From the NCBI GenBank assembly GCA_947466075.1, contig CANIBP010000008.1:62001-126000 (forward strand): 64,000 bases of DNA, written 5' to 3'. Both the position numbers and the translations under genes were made by a program. Within the stretch, counting starts at the first letter, position 1, and every line of letters starts with the position of its first letter. This document shows positions 1-8,870 of the stretch, in pieces. The notes under the pieces were generated by a model. That model worked only from the letters and a program-made list of their open reading frames with translations, was not told the DNA's origin and did no database searches. The stretch comes from Verrucomicrobiaceae bacterium. Lineage in GTDB: Bacteria; Verrucomicrobiota; Verrucomicrobiia; Verrucomicrobiales; Verrucomicrobiaceae.

Positions 1-750
1 CAGCTGCTGCCACCGCCGCTGCTCATTCAATCGTTGTGCGGCGGCCTGATTCTCCGTCTGCAATCGCGTCGTCGCTTCCCTGGCTTCGGTGAGGTTCTTT
101 TCCAGCTCGGCTCGTGTTTCATCGTCCAGAACCGTCAGCGCACCCAGTCCCGCCTTCAAGCGCATCACCGCCTCGTCCTTTGCTTTGTGCGTTTCATGCG
201 CGAGGATGGAGAGGTCGCGGTAGATCTCGGTGCCGGTGATCTTTTCGAGCAGTTCGGCACGCTCGTTCGGCTTCGCCTTCAAAAACGCGGCGAACTGGCC
301 TTGCGCGAGCAGCACGGAGCGCAGGAAGCGATCGACATCGAGACCGGTGAGCGACTCGACCATCGCATCCATCTCGCGGCCCTTGTCGGCGAGAATCTCA
401 AGTGTCGTGGCATCCGCCAGCGTGCGCTGCACGGGCTTCAGGTTGCCCGTCTTCGTCTTCCCCAGCCGCCACGTCGAACGGAGTTTGCGCCCGCCCGTCT
501 CGAAGTCCACCTCGGCGAAGCACTCCGCCGTGTGCCGGCTCATCATCTCATCCGCCTTGTCATTGCCGTAACGCGCCGCGCGGCCATACAGCGCCAGCGT
601 CATCGCATCCAGCAGCGTCGATTTCCCCGCCCCCGTCGACCCCGTGATCAAAAACACGCCCGCCGCGCTCAACGGCGCCACATCAAACCGCACCTCATGC
701 GTCCCGCTGAGCGAGTTGAGGTTCTGGAGTCGGACGGCGAGGAGGCGCAT
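1..750 (-). CDS. sbcC: Exonuclease SbcC, N-terminal part (cut by window edge)
   Basis: ATP-binding subunit of the SbcCD nuclease, which cleaves hairpins and DNA ends in the cytoplasm. About 250 codons are visible, from ATG at 750 and open to base 1. The N-terminus starts MRLLAVRLQNLNSLSG and is followed by the Walker A motif GSTGAGKST near residue 37. The Q-loop region LLAQGQFAAFLKAKPNERA and the ELLEKITGTEIY segment follow, and both are highly characteristic of SbcC/Rad50 ATPases. Beyond that begins the coiled coil. Known SbcC proteins exceed 1000 residues, so about three quarters lie outside the window. No sbcD lies directly upstream; the neighbour there is a divergent DUF1501 gene. Confidence 0.93.
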   Translation of the reverse strand, partial: MRLLAVRLQNLNSLSGTHEVRFDVAPLSAAGVFLITGSTGAGKSTLLDAMTLALYGRAARYGNDKADEMMSRHTAECFAEVDFETGGRKLRSTWRLGKTKTGNLKPVQRTLADATTLEILADKGREMDAMVESLTGLDVDRFLRSVLLAQGQFAAFLKAKPNERAELLEKITGTEIYRDLSILAHETHKAKDEAVMRLKAGLGALTVLDDETRAELEKNLTEAREATTRLQTENQAAAQRLNEQRRWQQL

Positions 751-1003
751 GGGGTGTGTGAAGCTATGCCACTCATACCGGCTTGGAGAAACGGATTCTG
801 CCACAATACCATGCCCTGCTGGATGTCTCCGTGCTCAAAAATAGCAACGTCCTCGTCAGCGTCGGCAACCGGGGCCGCAGTTCTGAAAGATGATCCCTGC
901 ATGGAGCAAACGTGAGGATCTGAACATCCTGGAACAGATGCTGGGACAATGAATCTCTGTTGCGGGTGAAACAAGGTCGCGTTCGCCACAGTAGAAATGG
1001 ACC
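751..1003. other. Divergent intergenic region between sbcC and a DUF1501 gene
   Basis: This 253-base gap must carry the promoters of both flanking genes, but I see no clear promoter. A plus-strand frame at 780-893 reads like protein (GLEKRILPQYHALLDVSV and onward) and ends at TGA, but it has no start codon, so it may be a gene remnant. ATGAATCTCTG at 949-959 resembles the start of the downstream gene (GTGAATCTCTGG at 1004) but reaches a stop after six codons. Confidence 0.4.
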
Positions 1004-2464
1004 GTGAATCTCTGGCTCAAACATCGCGGCACCACGGATTGGAACCCCGAACGACGGCGGTTGCTGAAGTCGTTGTCGGCGGGCGTGCTGGGCTTCAGTG
1101 CACCCGAGTGGCTGGCGCTGCAGGCGCAGGCGAGCAATTCAACGAAGGCGGCGGTGGTGGGACAGGCGAAGCGGGTGCTCGTGATTTATGAAGAGGGTGG
1201 CATCAGCCAGATGGACTCGTTTGATCCGAAGCCTGAGGCGCTGCTGGATCATCGGTCACCCTTCAAGCCGATCCCGACGAGCGTGCCAGGCACGCATTTT
1301 TCCGAACTGATGCCACTGACGGCGAAGCAGGCGCATCGGCTCGCCGTGGTGCGCAGCATGACCTCCGCGCCGACGGCGGGGCACAAGGAGTGCTGCCAGG
1401 AGTTCTTCAAAGGCTACCGCAACACGAACCCGTTCGACTTTCCCGACATCGGCTGCGTGGTGACGGAGCTGATGGGCACGGACCGGCCAGAGATGCCGGG
1501 CTATATTTTTTGTCCGGGCATTAACATGCCGAACGCGATCACCAGCACGGGCTTCCTGCCCGCGAGTCGTGCGCCGTGGAAGCTGGGCACGAAGCAACTC
1601 GGTGAGAACCTGAGTGATCCGCAGTGGAAGGTGCGCTCGCTGGAGCTGCAAAAGGGTCTGGCGCGTGAGCGGCTGCTGGAGCGGCATCGGTTGCTCGAAT
1701 CGCTCGATGTTGGCGCGGTGGCGGAATCGACGGCAGGGCAAGTGATGAAAAGAAACACGCAGCATGCACTCGATCTGCTCACCAGCGACGAGGCGAAGCA
1801 TGCCTTTGACCTTTCGCGTGAGTCCAACCAGACACGCGATCGCTACGGACGTGATCATCGCGGCAACTGCTACCTTCTCGGGCGGCGTTTGATCGAGTCC
1901 GGCGTGCGTTTTGTCACCGTGACGTGCATTCAGCCGCCGGAGCATGTGAAACGGCCAGGAATCGGCCAACCCGGAGGTGTTTTCCTCAACTGGGATCATC
2001 ACGAAGGCATCTACAACAACGGCCCGTGCGGCGGACCGCAGGGCAGCAGCAATCAGGAGCGCTACGGCCTGCCGCATCCAGTGATGATGCCGAGCTTGGA
2101 TCGATCGTTCAGTGCGCTGATCAAAGACATGCATGAGCGTGGTCTGCTGGCCGAGACGTTGGTGTGCTTCGTCACCGAGATGGGCCGCACGCCGCGCATG
2201 AATAAGAACGGTGGCCGTGATCACTGGGCTCGCGCTATGTCCATTGCCTTTGCAGGTGCGGGTTGCCCTGGCGGTGCGGTGATCGGCGCGACGGATCGCG
2301 AAGGCGGCGATGTCACCGACGCGCTCTATACGCCCTACGACTACGCGGAGACGATTTACCGCAAACTCGGATTCCCCGACACGCAACGGCTCGAAAAGCC
2401 CAATGGTGTCGCGATCCCGCTTTCGGACGGCGGGAAGGCGATCCGCGAACTTTTCACCTCATGA
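1004..2464 (+). CDS. DUF1501 family protein, Tat-exported
   Basis: DUF1501 proteins share the alkaline phosphatase/sulfatase fold but have no established substrate. This 486-residue protein has a Tat-like signal with ERRRLLKSL at residues 16-24. It has the family hallmarks FDPKPEA near residue 68, EMGRTPRMN near 391 and GGRDHW near 404. The start is GTG at 1004, because an in-frame stop lies four codons upstream. Family members often follow a DUF1549/1553 cytochrome gene, but here sbcC lies upstream on the other strand, so the gene is unpaired on that side. The stop overlaps the next ATG by 4 bases, indicating translational coupling to the kelch-like gene. Confidence 0.9.
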   Translation: MNLWLKHRGTTDWNPERRRLLKSLSAGVLGFSAPEWLALQAQASNSTKAAVVGQAKRVLVIYEEGGISQMDSFDPKPEALLDHRSPFKPIPTSVPGTHFSELMPLTAKQAHRLAVVRSMTSAPTAGHKECCQEFFKGYRNTNPFDFPDIGCVVTELMGTDRPEMPGYIFCPGINMPNAITSTGFLPASRAPWKLGTKQLGENLSDPQWKVRSLELQKGLARERLLERHRLLESLDVGAVAESTAGQVMKRNTQHALDLLTSDEAKHAFDLSRESNQTRDRYGRDHRGNCYLLGRRLIESGVRFVTVTCIQPPEHVKRPGIGQPGGVFLNWDHHEGIYNNGPCGGPQGSSNQERYGLPHPVMMPSLDRSFSALIKDMHERGLLAETLVCFVTEMGRTPRMNKNGGRDHWARAMSIAFAGAGCPGGAVIGATDREGGDVTDALYTPYDYAETIYRKLGFPDTQRLEKPNGVAIPLSDGGKAIRELFTS

Positions 2465-3438
2465 GACCTCTCGCACTGCTGCTGTTGTTTGCCTCCAACT
2501 CGCGCGCGGAGCCAGACTGGGTGCTGGAAGGCACCGCCCCATGGCAGGCACGTGACTCGCAAGCGGAGTGGGTTTTCAAAGATCAGCTTTGGATCGGCGG
2601 CGGCTGGTTTCAGTCGTATGCGGAGCCGCCACGTGATGTGTGGGCCTCCGGTGATGGCAAGGCGTGGAAACTTGTCGAAAAAAATGCGCCGTGGCTGCAC
2701 AGCGATCTGCCGATGAACATCACGTTTGCTGACAAGATGTGGATCATGGGGGGGTGGTATAAGGGCCGCCTGCCAGGACACTCTGCGAGCAATCAGGTGT
2801 GGTCATCGAGCGATGGGGTCGCATGGAATCAAGTCACCGCTGCTGCCAGTTGGACGCCTCGACTCGCGGCGGGTCTGGTGGAACATCGTGGACGCCTGTG
2901 GTTGCTCGGCGGCACCGAAGATTACTACTTTGGGACTGAGACGAGCTTGAAGAATGATGTGTGGTCGTCCGCCGATGGCAAGGAATGGAAACTCGCAACG
3001 GCGAGCGCGAACTGGTCGCCACGCAGTTATCATCAAGCCGTGGCTCTCAACGACAAGATCTACATCTTCGGCGGTGGGAACTATGTGCCGCAGTTTCACG
3101 CTAAGAACGACGTGTGGTCCTCCAGCGATGGCGTGAAGTGGACCTGCGAGACCGAAGCTGCCCCGTGGTCGCCAAGGCTGTGGTTCTCGGCTGCGGTGTA
3201 TCGCGGGCGCATGTGGGTGCTGGGTGGTTGGTCGAAGGAGAAAGACAACTTTGGCGATGTGTGGCACAGCGCCGATGGCAAGAGCTGGCAGCGACTTGAA
3301 ACCAAGACCTGTTGGAAGGCGCGGCATGAACATTCGGCATTCGTGTTTCAAGACAAGCTGTGGGTCGCAGGCGGTCATGCGCGGCCGCTTTCGAGCGAAG
3401 TATGGTCGCTGAGTTTGCCGAAGGAATGGAAGCCGTAA
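2461..3438 (+). CDS. Secreted kelch-like beta-propeller protein
   Basis: Sec signal peptide (MRPLALLLLFASNSRA) followed by about six kelch-type repeats of the form VWSSxDGxxW...LWLLGG, filling the 325-residue protein. Such propellers bind ligands or partner proteins; no catalytic residues are evident. The ATG at 2461 is chosen because it gives the signal peptide and an ATGA overlap with the DUF1501 gene; an open frame extends upstream to 2263 inside that gene. Coupling suggests it acts with the DUF1501 protein in the periplasm or at the surface. Function is not known. Confidence 0.85.
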   Translation: MRPLALLLLFASNSRAEPDWVLEGTAPWQARDSQAEWVFKDQLWIGGGWFQSYAEPPRDVWASGDGKAWKLVEKNAPWLHSDLPMNITFADKMWIMGGWYKGRLPGHSASNQVWSSSDGVAWNQVTAAASWTPRLAAGLVEHRGRLWLLGGTEDYYFGTETSLKNDVWSSADGKEWKLATASANWSPRSYHQAVALNDKIYIFGGGNYVPQFHAKNDVWSSSDGVKWTCETEAAPWSPRLWFSAAVYRGRMWVLGGWSKEKDNFGDVWHSADGKSWQRLETKTCWKARHEHSAFVFQDKLWVAGGHARPLSSEVWSLSLPKEWKP

Positions 3439-3473
3439 GGAATTCGTTCGCGAGTTCAGCCCATGGACTCACG

Positions 3474-3481
3474 TAGGTTTG
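3474..3481 (+). promoter_or_regulatory. TAGGTTTG box before the DUF1549/1553 gene
   Basis: CGTAGGTTT at 3472-3480 is one of four exact copies in the window placed upstream of DUF1501 or DUF1549/1553 starts. It fits the TAnnTTTG minus-10 element known from Bacteroidota and also TAnnnT. Only 7 bases separate it from the ATG at 3489, so the transcript would be nearly leaderless. Confidence 0.45.
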
Positions 3482-3488
3482 GAACGTC

Positions 3489-5963
3489 ATGAACTCGCGC
3501 CATGCCATCCTCCTCGCTTTGCTCGCGTTTGCGGCGCGTGCGGCGGCGGTGGATTATGAGGCGCAGATCAAGCCGCTGCTGAAGCAGAAGGCGGGGCTGC
3601 GATTGGACACGGTGGCGCTGATGCTGAAGGGTGGCAAATCGGGAGCTGCGACCAAGTTGATCATCGAACGTGTGACGGCGGCGGATGAACACGAGCGCAT
3701 GCCGCAGCAGGCGGCGGCGCTGACAACGGAGCAAATTGCGATGCTGCAGGTATGGATCGACGCGGGAACGCCGGGAATCGCGAACGAGGCACCTGAGGCT
3801 GATCCAAAGCTGCATTGGGCATTTCAAACTGTGCAGCGTCCGGCATTGCCGAAGTACGGGGGTGGAAACGCAATAGATGCGTTCGTGAATGAAGCGCTGG
3901 CGGCAAATCAACTCACGCCGCTGCCGGAAGCTCCGCGCTCGATGTTGCTGCGGCGGGTTTACATAGACCTGATCGGCCTGTCGCCGACGCGCGAGGAGTT
4001 GCATGCCTTTCTCGTTGATCAATCACCGGATGCGTATGAGCGCGTTGTTGACCGACTCCTGAATGATCCTCGCCATGGCGAGCGCTGGGCGCGCCATTGG
4101 ATGGATGTGTGGCGCTACAGCGACTGGTATGGCCGACGCAGCGCGAACGATGTGTGGAACAGTGCGCCGCAGATCTGGCGCTGGCGTGATTGGATCGTGA
4201 AGTCGTTGAATGCGGACAAAGGCTATGACCGGATGTTGTCGGAGATGCTCGCAGCGGATGAGATCGCGCCGCTTGATGATGAGGCCGGGGTGGCGACGGG
4301 ATTCTTGATTCGGAACTGGTATGCGCTGAATCCGAACCAGTGGATGCGCGACACCATCGAGCACACCGGGAAGGCCTTCCTCGGCCTCACCTTCAACTGC
4401 GCGCACTGCCACGACCACAAGTATGATCCCATCTCGCATGAGGACTACTTTCGCTTCCGCGCATTCTTCGAGCCGCTGGGCATCCGTCAGGATCGCTGGC
4501 CGGGCGAGGCTGATCCGGGGCCTTTTCAGGAGTATCAATATGTGACGCAGCGCAAACCGAACCGCCTCGGTGCCGTGCGCGTTTTCGACAAGCAACTCGA
4601 TGCCAAAACGTGGTTCTACACCGACGGCGATGAGCGCAATCGCGTCGAGAGCAAGGCTCCGTTTTCTGCGGGTGTGCCTGCATTTCTAGGGTCGCTTTCG
4701 ATTCAACCCGTGAATCTGCCACAGGGCTCCGTGCATCCCGGCCTGCGTCCCGCGATTCAGGAAACGGAACTCACGCAGCGGCTGAATGCGGTGACGAAGG
4801 CGGAGGATGAGTTACTGGCGCGGAGCACGCCCCAGACACGTGCGGCCCTCACTGTGGCCCGAGCAGAACTCGCAAGTTCCATCGCGCGAATCGCAGCGGA
4901 TCAGGCCAAAGTCGGCAACACACTGGACGCCCACAAGCTTGCACTCAACGCAGCAGCGGCAGAACGAGAGGCTGCGGTGGCCTCTGCGCAGTCGGGATTG
5001 ATGAATGCCGAGCATTTGGCCTCTCTCGCCGATGAAAAAAGCCGCGATGCCGCTACAAAGGCCGTGGTAGCGGCGAAGTTGGCCGTGACCAAAGCAGAAG
5101 CTGAGCGCGACAAACCAAAGTCGCCCGAAAGCTATACGTCGATGACGATGACGTTTCCGAATCAGAGCACCGGACGGCGCAAAGCACTCGCGGAGTGGCT
5201 CACGCGTCGGGATCATCCGCTGACGGCGCGTGTGGCAGTGAATCATTTGTGGATGCGGCATTTCCAGGAGCCGCTGGTGCCTTCGGTGTTTGATTTTGGT
5301 CGCAATGGCAAGCCGCCGTCGCATCCCGCGCTGCTCGACTGGCTGGCGGCGGAGTTGATGGAGAACGGCTGGAGCATGCGGCATCTGCATCGGCTCATTG
5401 TCACCAGTGACGCGTATCGGCGGGCGAGTCACTCCGCAGTGGCGAACGAAACCAATCTACAGCGTGATCCAGACAACAGATTCCTCTGGCGCATGAATCC
5501 CTCTCGCATGGAGGCCGAGGTCGTCCGTGACAGCGTTCTACATCTTGCAGGAGCGCTGGATGCCAGGTTCGGCGGACAAGAGCTTGAGAACACCGAGTCC
5601 GAAACCAGCGCACGGCGGAGTCTCTACTTCAGTTGTCATCCTGAAACCGGTGGCCGCAGCGCGATGGCTGCGATGTTTGACGCGCCGGAGCCGACGGACT
5701 GCTACCGCCGCACCAGCAGCGTGCTGCCGCAGCAGGCGCTCGTGCTCACCAACAGCAAGCTGGTGCATGATCACAGCGCGGCGTTGGTGCGGCAGATAGG
5801 ATTGGAGGCTCCAGATTTCGCTACTGCTGCTTTCGAGCATGTTTTGAGCCGCGCACCGAGCGCAGACGAACTGGCCTCGTGCCGTGCCTTTTTGAAGGAC
5901 GGCAGCAAGGAAAGCCTGGTGCGCGTGCTATTGAACCATAACGACTTCGTCACTGTGAGGTGA
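3489..5963 (+). CDS. DUF1549/DUF1553 planctomycete-cytochrome protein lacking its first heme motif
   Basis: An 824-residue exported protein. Signal peptide 1-20; a PSCyt1-like region 22-98; DUF1549 about 128-330, with CAHCHDHK intact; a Lys/Ala-rich coiled coil about 425-545; DUF1553 about 555-805 (LTARVAVNHLWMRHF). In PSCyt1 the segment usually holding CxxCH is missing: the protein reads IKPLLKQKAGLRLDT directly, although the later RMP that would supply an axial methionine remains. Family members are thought to be periplasmic c-type cytochromes acting with DUF1501 partners, and a DUF1501 gene follows after 12 bases. The domain call is certain; whether it still binds a first heme is doubtful. 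Confidence 0.9.
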   Translation: MNSRHAILLALLAFAARAAAVDYEAQIKPLLKQKAGLRLDTVALMLKGGKSGAATKLIIERVTAADEHERMPQQAAALTTEQIAMLQVWIDAGTPGIANEAPEADPKLHWAFQTVQRPALPKYGGGNAIDAFVNEALAANQLTPLPEAPRSMLLRRVYIDLIGLSPTREELHAFLVDQSPDAYERVVDRLLNDPRHGERWARHWMDVWRYSDWYGRRSANDVWNSAPQIWRWRDWIVKSLNADKGYDRMLSEMLAADEIAPLDDEAGVATGFLIRNWYALNPNQWMRDTIEHTGKAFLGLTFNCAHCHDHKYDPISHEDYFRFRAFFEPLGIRQDRWPGEADPGPFQEYQYVTQRKPNRLGAVRVFDKQLDAKTWFYTDGDERNRVESKAPFSAGVPAFLGSLSIQPVNLPQGSVHPGLRPAIQETELTQRLNAVTKAEDELLARSTPQTRAALTVARAELASSIARIAADQAKVGNTLDAHKLALNAAAAEREAAVASAQSGLMNAEHLASLADEKSRDAATKAVVAAKLAVTKAEAERDKPKSPESYTSMTMTFPNQSTGRRKALAEWLTRRDHPLTARVAVNHLWMRHFQEPLVPSVFDFGRNGKPPSHPALLDWLAAELMENGWSMRHLHRLIVTSDAYRRASHSAVANETNLQRDPDNRFLWRMNPSRMEAEVVRDSVLHLAGALDARFGGQELENTESETSARRSLYFSCHPETGGRSAMAAMFDAPEPTDCYRRTSSVLPQQALVLTNSKLVHDHSAALVRQIGLEAPDFATAAFEHVLSRAPSADELASCRAFLKDGSKESLVRVLLNHNDFVTVR

Positions 5964-5975
5964 TTGGCTCCAGTC

Positions 5976-7451
5976 ATGAATAACTCAACTCACAGATCCA
6001 ACTTCCCATGCGGCCAGATCAGTCGCAGGCGCTTCCTCGCAGATGCGGGCATGGGGTTCACGGGGCTGGCGCTGGGTGGCACACTGATGAGTGATGGCAT
6101 CGTGAGGGCCGCGCCCGTGCTGACGCCCATCGTGCCAAAAGCGAAGTCGGTGATCTGGATTTTTCTCTCGGGCGGCTACAGCCATGTGGAGACCTTTGAT
6201 CCGAAGCCAGCGCTCACGAAGTATGCGGGCATGACCTTCGACAAGACGCCGCTGGCGAATCCGCTGGACTCCGACAAGCATCACAAGCGCTTCCGCTCCG
6301 TGACGGCGCAGGAGGTGAATAAGCGCGATGTCTATCCGAGCATCTATCCGATGCAGGTCGGCTTCAGCAAACAGGGCCAGTGCGGCGTGGAGATCACTGA
6401 CTGGTGGCCGCATCTCTCGAAGTGCGTCGATGACATCGCCTTCGTGCGGAACATGTGGACGACGGACAACGATCACTTCGCCGAGAACCAACTGCACACA
6501 GGCCGTCATCGTCTGGATGAACAGCAGCCGTGCATCGGCTCGTGGGTGCATTACGGCCTCGGCACACTCAATGAAAACCTGCCGAAGTTTGTCGTGCTCG
6601 GTGGGCCCACGGACTCGACAAAGCGCCTCTCGATTGATTCACTTTACCTCGGTCCTGATCACTCGGCGGTGCCGCTGACGCTTGATCCGAACAATCCGCT
6701 GCCCTTTGGCAGGCGCGACTCCCGACAGTCGTCGCAGGAGCAACGACGCGAGTATGATCTGATCGCGAAACTCAACGGACTCACCGCCGTCGAGTATCCC
6801 GAGGACACCTCGTTACGCGCACGCATCCACGCGTATGAACTGGCCTTCCGCATGCAGATGGCCGTGCCGGAGACGCTCGATCTGAAAAGCGAATCGGAAG
6901 CCACGAGAAAACTCTACGGCATCGACAAAGCATCGACGAAGACCGCTGGCGAGCGCTTTCTGGCTGCGCGTCGGCTCGTCGAGCGCGGAGTTCGATTCGT
7001 GCAGGTGTATCCGTCGAATACGGGCACTTGGGACTCGCATGCGAAGCTGAAGGAAAATCACACGAGCCTCTGCGCAGGCGTGGATCAACCGGTGGCTGGT
7101 CTGCTACGCGATCTGAAACAGCGCGGAATGCTCGATGAAGCGCTCGTGGTGTTTTGCACCGAGTTTGGCCGCACCCCCGGCATGGAGACGCGCAGCGGGC
7201 ATAAAGACGGCCGCGATCATCATCCGCACGGCTTCACCATCTGGTTCGCCGGCGGCGGCACAAAAGGCGGCACCGTGCATGGCGAGACCGACGAACTCGG
7301 CTACCACGCGCAGGGCGAAGGCCACTACATCACCGACCTGCACGCGACGACATGTCACCTGCTCGGCATTGATCTGCGCGCGCTGGAGGTGCCGGGGCGC
7401 AAGCGCTTGGAGATCGATCATGGCAATGTGATCCGCGAGGTGCTGGCGTGA
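5976..7451 (+). CDS. DUF1501 family protein, Tat-exported
   Basis: A 491-residue DUF1501 protein. The ATG at 5976 places a clear Tat motif (SRRRFLAD) near residues 16-23; a TTG at 5964 would add four residues. Hallmarks are GGYSHVETFDPKP, FGRTPGM and DGRDHHPHGF near the C-terminus. It belongs to the subgroup ending in HYITDLHATTCHLLGID, the same subgroup as the truncated copy at 11798. It lies 12 bases after the DUF1549/1553 gene, which is the classic pairing of the two families. The substrate is unknown. Confidence 0.92.
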   Translation: MNNSTHRSNFPCGQISRRRFLADAGMGFTGLALGGTLMSDGIVRAAPVLTPIVPKAKSVIWIFLSGGYSHVETFDPKPALTKYAGMTFDKTPLANPLDSDKHHKRFRSVTAQEVNKRDVYPSIYPMQVGFSKQGQCGVEITDWWPHLSKCVDDIAFVRNMWTTDNDHFAENQLHTGRHRLDEQQPCIGSWVHYGLGTLNENLPKFVVLGGPTDSTKRLSIDSLYLGPDHSAVPLTLDPNNPLPFGRRDSRQSSQEQRREYDLIAKLNGLTAVEYPEDTSLRARIHAYELAFRMQMAVPETLDLKSESEATRKLYGIDKASTKTAGERFLAARRLVERGVRFVQVYPSNTGTWDSHAKLKENHTSLCAGVDQPVAGLLRDLKQRGMLDEALVVFCTEFGRTPGMETRSGHKDGRDHHPHGFTIWFAGGGTKGGTVHGETDELGYHAQGEGHYITDLHATTCHLLGIDLRALEVPGRKRLEIDHGNVIREVLA

Positions 7452-7520
7452 TGGATGCCGAAACCACATCAAAAATGCATGCGCGTGAAAACAGCTCCGC
7501 CCGCAGCGTTTGTTCATGCC

Positions 7521-8834
7521 ATGAAACTCTGCCTCTCCGTCCTCGCTCTGATCTCGCTCCACTTGCACGCTACGGAGCCTCCCGTGTGCGAGTGGGTCTT
7601 CCCAGGTGGTGGTGCCGGACATGACAAGACACGCGGCGTGACCACAGATCGTGCAGGGAATGTCTTCCTGGCCTCCGAATCCGAGGGCGATGCCACCTTT
7701 GGTGATCAGCACCATCGCAGCGCAGGTGGCATGGACATGTGCTTGGTGAAACTCCATGCCAACGGCAAGACACAGTGGGTCAGCAGCATTGGCGGAAGCA
7801 AAACGGACCGCGCTTACGGTGTGGCGACGGATGCTGCGGGCAATGTGTATGTCACCGGCCACTTCGAGAGCACTGATGCAATCGTGAACGGAAAACCCCT
7901 GCCGAATGCAGGCAACTACGATGTGTTCACGGCCAAGTTTGCCCCAGATGGTCGCATTCTCTGGGTGCGCACGGCTGGCGGTGCAGGCTCGGACTACGGG
8001 CACGGCATTGCAGTTGATGGCAAGGGTGACATCATCGTTACCGGCGTCATCGAGCGGCAGGTTTTTTGCACAAAGTATAATCCCGAAGGGCACGAACTGT
8101 GGCATCGCGCTAGTTCCGGCACAGGCTCGGGTAGCGGTCACGGCATCGCTGTGGATGCAGCGGGCCATATCTACCTCGGTGGCAATACCTCGGGCAGCGG
8201 TGCCTTTGGCAAGGTCAGCATCGAGTCGAAAACCACCGCCGCGCTCGTCGGCAAGCTGACCTCCGCAGGCGATGCCGTATGGGCCAGCGTCATCCCCGGC
8301 ACACCGAGCGCCCTATACCATGAGATTACCTGCGATTCATCAGGCCGCGTGTGGGCTGTCGGCATGTTCAAAGGCTGTGTGAGTGTCGCAGGCCAGACTT
8401 TCCAAAGCAGCGGTGACAAGGACAATGACGGCCTCATCGTGCATCTCGATGCCGCAGGCAAAGCGCAGTGGGCGCGTCATTTGCACGGTCCAGGCACTGA
8501 TTATTGCCTCGGCGTGGCCACGGACGATCACGGCACCGCGTTTGTCTGCGGCGACTTCAATCAAGACACCACGCTCGCCGGTCATGTCCTGACCACCCGC
8601 GGCAGCGGCGACATCTTCATCGCGGCTTTCGATGACCAAGGCGGTCTCACCTGGGTGGAGCAGGCTGGCGGCAAACTCAACGACAGCGCCTACCCCATCA
8701 CCTTTCGCGCGCCTGACCAACTCATCATCGCCGGAGCCTTCACCGCACCAGCGACTTTCGGAACGCACGAAGTCGCAAAATCCAGCGCCAGTGATCTCTA
8801 CGGCGCATCGTGGAAGCTCCCACAGGCCAAATGA
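7521..8834 (+). CDS. Secreted SBBP-type beta-propeller protein
   Basis: A 437-residue protein with signal peptide MKLCLSVLALISLHLHA and repeated blades of the form GVATDAAGNVYVTGHF, typical of SBBP/NHL-like propellers (about seven visible). An in-frame ATG at 7455 would add 22 residues; I prefer 7521 because the hydrophobic signal then begins directly. It sits between two DUF1501 genes in the same direction, so a role as binding or scaffold partner is plausible. No catalytic motif is seen. Confidence 0.8.
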   Translation: MKLCLSVLALISLHLHATEPPVCEWVFPGGGAGHDKTRGVTTDRAGNVFLASESEGDATFGDQHHRSAGGMDMCLVKLHANGKTQWVSSIGGSKTDRAYGVATDAAGNVYVTGHFESTDAIVNGKPLPNAGNYDVFTAKFAPDGRILWVRTAGGAGSDYGHGIAVDGKGDIIVTGVIERQVFCTKYNPEGHELWHRASSGTGSGSGHGIAVDAAGHIYLGGNTSGSGAFGKVSIESKTTAALVGKLTSAGDAVWASVIPGTPSALYHEITCDSSGRVWAVGMFKGCVSVAGQTFQSSGDKDNDGLIVHLDAAGKAQWARHLHGPGTDYCLGVATDDHGTAFVCGDFNQDTTLAGHVLTTRGSGDIFIAAFDDQGGLTWVEQAGGKLNDSAYPITFRAPDQLIIAGAFTAPATFGTHEVAKSSASDLYGASWKLPQAK

Positions 8835-8856
8835 AAAGCTCGCCTCCCTCCGCACG

Positions 8857-8864
8857 TAAGTTCT
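8857..8864 (+). promoter_or_regulatory. TAAGTTCT box before a DUF1501 gene
   Basis: CGTAAGTTCT, 6 bases before the ATG at 8871, is a looser match to the CGTAGGTTT box found upstream of other DUF1501 genes here. It sits in a 36-base gap after the SBBP gene and could be an internal promoter with a near-leaderless transcript. Confidence 0.3.
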
Positions 8865-8870
8865 AACCTC

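Noticed and set aside
2263..2460. Upstream extension of the kelch gene
   Set aside because: It lies inside the DUF1501 gene and would hide the signal peptide that begins at 2461.
7104..8168. Minus-strand frame of 354 codons across the DUF1501/SBBP junction
   Set aside because: It spans two well-supported plus-strand genes and has no recognisable protein features.
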